DNA of 6,896 bases from Candidatus Bathyarchaeota archaeon (GTDB lineage: Archaea > Thermoproteota > Bathyarchaeia > Bathyarchaeales > Bathyarchaeaceae). Shown here piece after piece: positions 4,777-6,896 of the stretch; position 1 is the first letter of the stretch; each line of letters opens with the position of its first letter. Location: NCBI GenBank assembly GCA_003662715.1, contig QMYO01000085.1, positions 1 to 6,896 on the forward strand, read 5' to 3'. The notes under the pieces were generated by a model that saw nothing but the letters and a program-made list of their open reading frames with translations, was not told where the DNA came from and searched no databases. A program made the position numbers and the translations under genes.

Positions 4777-5508
4777 TTGGAAGACGTATGGATTATACTG
4801 CTTATCAGTTTTCTTTCAGGTTCGACAACGGTTATTGGCGCCCTTTTAGCAACTTTTCTGAAAGGAAAGAAAAATTATGTGTCGATAGGAGTCGGCTTCT
4901 CGTCTGGAATCATGATAATTATAAGTTTCCTCGAGTTGCTTGCAACAGCCCTTACTATGATGGACGAACTTTTTGTTATCTTTGCGTTTGCCTTGGGGTT
5001 TATGTTTGTTTTGATAATTGATGTTCGGCTACCACATATGCACCTGATAGAAGAAAAGGGGATCTCAGGCCATTTGATTAAGATAAGTTACCTTGTGGCC
5101 ATTGGGATATTGATTCATGATTTTCCCGAGGGATTTGCTATGGCTAGTAGCTTTTGGGTGGAAGTGCGGTTAGGGTTGCTAGTCGCTTTGGGAATAGCCA
5201 TTCATAACATACCGGAGGAATTTGCGTTGGCAGTTCCGCTTGTACTTACAAATAAGATGAAGTTGTTGATGAAATTTCTTGTCTTATCGGCGTTAGCTGA
5301 ACCATTTGGAGCCATCTTTGGAATTGCATTGACTTCACTTATACCGGAATTTAACTCATTCTTTTTGGCCTTCGCAGCTGGCGTTATGGTCTTTGTGTCA
5401 GTAGATGAACTTGTGCCGCTTGCGTATGAATACGATGGAATGCATTACTTCGCAATCGGACTTATTGCAGGAATAACATCTTTCCTGGTCCTGTCAACCC
5501 TCTTCTAA
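4777..5508 (+). CDS. ZIP-family divalent metal transporter (ZupT/GufA-like)
   Basis: This 243-residue membrane protein has about eight hydrophobic segments. The two ZIP signature helices are evident: HDFPEG at 114-119 (IGILIHDFPEGFAMA) and HNIPEE at 143-148 (GIAIHNIPEEFALAVPL), which together form the binuclear metal site in characterised ZIP proteins. The second motif has E where G is usual (HNxPEG), a small departure. A conserved acidic SVDELVPLA is at 208-216. The loop before the first signature carries LPHMHL (85-90), a short histidine motif in the variable loop typical of ZIPs. The TTG start at 4777 is fixed by GGAG (4764-4767), 9 bases upstream, with no better alternative. ZIP proteins usually bring Zn, Fe or Mn into the cytosol, so it would act opposite to the exporter at 2275-3114. 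Substrate unknown. No DtxR-type palindrome is seen upstream. Confidence 0.9.
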   Translation: MEDVWIILLISFLSGSTTVIGALLATFLKGKKNYVSIGVGFSSGIMIIISFLELLATALTMMDELFVIFAFALGFMFVLIIDVRLPHMHLIEEKGISGHLIKISYLVAIGILIHDFPEGFAMASSFWVEVRLGLLVALGIAIHNIPEEFALAVPLVLTNKMKLLMKFLVLSALAEPFGAIFGIALTSLIPEFNSFFLAFAAGVMVFVSVDELVPLAYEYDGMHYFAIGLIAGITSFLVLSTLF

Positions 5509-5604
5509 ATATACTTGCGGGATTTGCATAGAGTGTCCTTGAGAGAAATGGAAATGATAGCGCGGATAGCGTCAAAAGTTGTTTATCTAACCTTTTTCCC
5601 AAGG

Positions 5605-5641
5605 GTTTTTATATTATTTTGTGCATAATCACATAAAGGTG
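5605..5641 (+). promoter_or_regulatory. TATA box and ribosome site of the Cys-rich RG protein
   Basis: TTTTTATATTAT (5606-5617) is a clear TATA-like element about 38 bases before the ATG at 5649. AAGGTG (5636-5641) is a good Shine-Dalgarno site 7 bases before that ATG. The gene is therefore probably transcribed independently of the ZIP gene. The remaining 5509-5604 holds nothing recognisable. Confidence 0.6.
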
Positions 5642-5648
5642 CTCTAAA

Positions 5649-6188
5649 ATGGCATATTCAACACAACATGGTTTTCCCACCCATCGAGACTGCGCTAACT
5701 TTAGGAATGGACTTTGCATATTAAACGGTGTTGCCGTAAATCCTAACGGGGCCGCTTGCCCAAGGTTCACGCCGAAGAGCGCAATGGCAACGCCTCAGGT
5801 AACAAGAGTGTATTCGGGAGCTAGGCAACCCTACCAGCTATATCCACCACCACAAATCGGATACCGCTTACCACTTCCATATGCCTATCCACCATGGATC
5901 GGGTATGGGCACGGCTACTCAACGCCACAATACCGCCGCGGGTACAGCTATTCCTCTCCAACCGCGCCCCGACAAGGTGCTGCCGGCTTCCTCTTCATGT
6001 CGAGCGGTCGCAGAGGCAGAGGTGGTGGAGGCGGTAGAGGAAGGGGAAGGATGGGTGGGTTCGCGGCGGGACCTGGAGGATCCTGTATGTGCCCCAGCTG
6101 TGGGTACAGGACACCTCATGTGATAGGCACCCCGTGCTACCAACAAACTTGCCCTAAATGTGGAAGCAGGATGACAAGGGGGCGCTAG
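5649..6188 (+). CDS. Cys-rich zinc-ribbon protein with Tyr/Pro and RG-rich linker
   Basis: The 179-residue protein has three parts. Residues 11-42 contain DCANFRNGLCILNGVAVNPN and ACPRF, a small C-x7-C-x13-C module seen at the N-termini of several archaeal proteins. Residues 50-108 are low-complexity and rich in Tyr, Pro and Gly, then RRGRGGGGGRGRGRMGG (121-137) is an RGG-type stretch. Residues 141-176 (GPGGSCMCPSCGYRTPHVIG, then TPCYQQTCPKCGSRM) form a Cys-rich zinc-ribbon or iron-binding module with C146, C148, C151, C163, C168, C171 and H157. I recall this C-terminal module near NifX/NifB-like genes in archaea and anaerobic bacteria, but the function is not established. The RG-rich linker parallels the one in the NifX-like protein at 2-571, hinting at a common process or nucleic-acid contact (inference). 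The ATG at 5649 is set by AAGGTG 7 bases upstream. Confidence 0.75.
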   Translation: MAYSTQHGFPTHRDCANFRNGLCILNGVAVNPNGAACPRFTPKSAMATPQVTRVYSGARQPYQLYPPPQIGYRLPLPYAYPPWIGYGHGYSTPQYRRGYSYSSPTAPRQGAAGFLFMSSGRRGRGGGGGRGRGRMGGFAAGPGGSCMCPSCGYRTPHVIGTPCYQQTCPKCGSRMTRGR

Positions 6189-6253
6189 CCGTCTCAACCA
6201 ACTCTAATAGTATCGACAGGAGGGAAAGGCAGAACGGGAAGATATTTCATACG

Positions 6254-6312
6254 CAATATATATTTCCGCCGAATTTTTTATCTGCTAGAAAAATTCAAAA
6301 TGTTATGAGGTG
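6254..6312 (+). promoter_or_regulatory. Promoter and ribosome site of the thioredoxin gene
   Basis: Two TATA-like candidates precede the gene: AATATATATTT (6255-6265) and TTTTTTATC (6274-6282). The second fits a start near 6303. GAGGTG (6307-6312) is a strong Shine-Dalgarno site 5 bases before the ATG at 6318. The region 6189-6253 shows nothing else. Confidence 0.5.
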
Positions 6313-6317
6313 TCTAA

Positions 6318-6737
6318 ATGAAGAGCAAGGAGGACGAGGAACTGGAAAGGATTAAACGGGCAAAATTGCAAGAGATGATGAGGAACGTAGCTGGGAAAAA
6401 AAAGGAGAAGCCAACTTTGAATAAACCAGTCAAGGTAACTGATGCAACGTTCAAAGAAACGATCCAAAACCATCCCTTGGTGGTGGTCGACTGTTGGGCG
6501 CCGTGGTGTGGTCCCTGCCACATGGTTGCCCCTGTCATAGAGGGAATGGCGCGAGACTACGCTGGGAGAATCTTATTCGGGAAACTGAATGTGGATGAGA
6601 ACCGGGAAGTCGCCGTGCAGTACCAGATAATGGGCATCCCCACGCTGTTAGTGTTCAAGAACGGGAAACTCGTGGACAGGATCGTCGGTGCGATGCCTAG
6701 ACAAATGTTAGAGCCGAAGATAAAACGCTACCTTTAG
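6318..6737 (+). CDS. Thioredoxin with charged N-terminal extension
   Basis: The 139-residue protein has a complete thioredoxin domain from about 38 to the end. The redox motif is WCGPC (63-67) in VVVDCWAPWCGPCHMVAPVI, followed by NVDENREVAVQYQI (91-104), the cis-proline loop GIPT (106-109), and FKNGKLVDRIVGAMP (113-127). It should be a cytosolic disulfide reductase. The first ~36 residues are an extra, highly charged helix (EDEELERIKRAKLQEMM, then GKKKEKP). It recalls the DNA-binding-type N-terminus of archaeal PDCD5 proteins (ELExIRxxKLxEL) and similar extensions on some archaeal thioredoxins; its role is unknown. The ATG at 6318 is firm because of GAGGTG 5 bases upstream. A CoA-binding-domain gene follows after 25 bases, likely in the same transcript. 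Its reductase partner is not in the window. Confidence 0.95.
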   Translation: MKSKEDEELERIKRAKLQEMMRNVAGKKKEKPTLNKPVKVTDATFKETIQNHPLVVVDCWAPWCGPCHMVAPVIEGMARDYAGRILFGKLNVDENREVAVQYQIMGIPTLLVFKNGKLVDRIVGAMPRQMLEPKIKRYL

Positions 6738-6762
6738 TAGGGTTGTTAAAGGAAAGAAAGGA

Positions 6763-6896
6763 ATGAATGAAGAGTTAATCAAGAAATTTTTGAATAAGAA
6801 GAACATATTCGCTGTGGTGGGAGCTAGCAGAGACCCCAAGAAGTACGGCTATCAAGTGTACAAAGACCTGAAGAAAGCAGGATATAAGGTGTATCC
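6763..6896 (+). CDS. CoA-binding domain protein (COG1832-like, 3' partial)
   Basis: The first 44 codons are present and run off the right edge. After a short helix (MNEELIKKFLNKKN) the sequence reads IFAVVGASRDPKKYGYQVYK, then DLKKAGYKVYP. This is the opening beta-alpha-beta of the YccU/CoA_binding_2 Rossmann family, whose GASxxPxKxGxxV loop binds the CoA-type nucleotide. Members are small (about 130-150 residues) cytosolic proteins, most without a defined role; some relate to protein CoAlation or acyl-CoA synthetase domains. The ATG at 6763 has AAAGGAAAG (6748-6756) just upstream. Located 25 bases after the thioredoxin, it may share its transcript, which would fit a thiol-linked role (inference). 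Confidence 0.85.
   Translation, partial: MNEELIKKFLNKKNIFAVVGASRDPKKYGYQVYKDLKKAGYKVY

Noticed and set aside
1..6896. CRISPR array, insertion sequence, attachment site or replication origin
   Set aside because: No regularly spaced repeats, transposase-like protein, long terminal inverted repeats or origin-box clusters were seen.

Overview
The window looks like an archaeal chromosome segment. The evidence is: promoter-like BRE/TATA elements about 25 to 40 bases before several starts; a mix of ATG, GTG and TTG starts; one gene that looks leaderless; short GGAG/GGTG-type ribosome sites on others; and gene families typical of uncultivated Thermoproteota or Euryarchaeota (NifX/NifB-like proteins with Gly/Arg-rich tails, an archaeal COG2522-type HTH regulator, a thioredoxin with a charged N-terminal extension). 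The exact lineage cannot be fixed from this sequence alone.

Left end (1-942): two consecutive + strand genes of the dinitrogenase iron-molybdenum cofactor family (NifX/NifB C-terminal fold). The first enters from outside the window and carries a Gly/Met/Arg-rich linker and a coiled-coil tail. The second is a compact single-domain copy. A convergent minus-strand gene (1127-1465) encodes a small protein with ten cysteines that may be a four-helix-bundle copper-binding type protein.

Centre (1466-3165): a 345-base intergenic stretch ends in a near-canonical DtxR-type operator laid over a TATA box. It is followed by a DtxR/MntR-family regulator and a 10TM putative manganese/heavy-metal exporter. 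This reads as a self-regulated metal efflux operon, closed by a hairpin.

Middle right (3166-5508): an HTH regulator with two palindromes around its promoter; the degraded 3' end of an MBL-fold hydrolase gene fused to that regulator's tail; a class I SAM-dependent methyltransferase; and a ZIP-family divalent metal transporter.

Right end (5509-6896): a Cys-rich two-module protein with a tyrosine/proline and RG-rich middle, a thioredoxin with WCGPC, and the start of a CoA-binding-domain protein.

The common theme is metals and thiols: cofactor-type metal-cluster carriers, a cysteine-rich metal-binding protein, a metal-sensing repressor with its exporter, a ZIP carrier normally used for uptake, a zinc-ribbon protein and a thioredoxin. 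Whether these form one functional system is inference. The operator plus regulator plus exporter unit is the best supported part.
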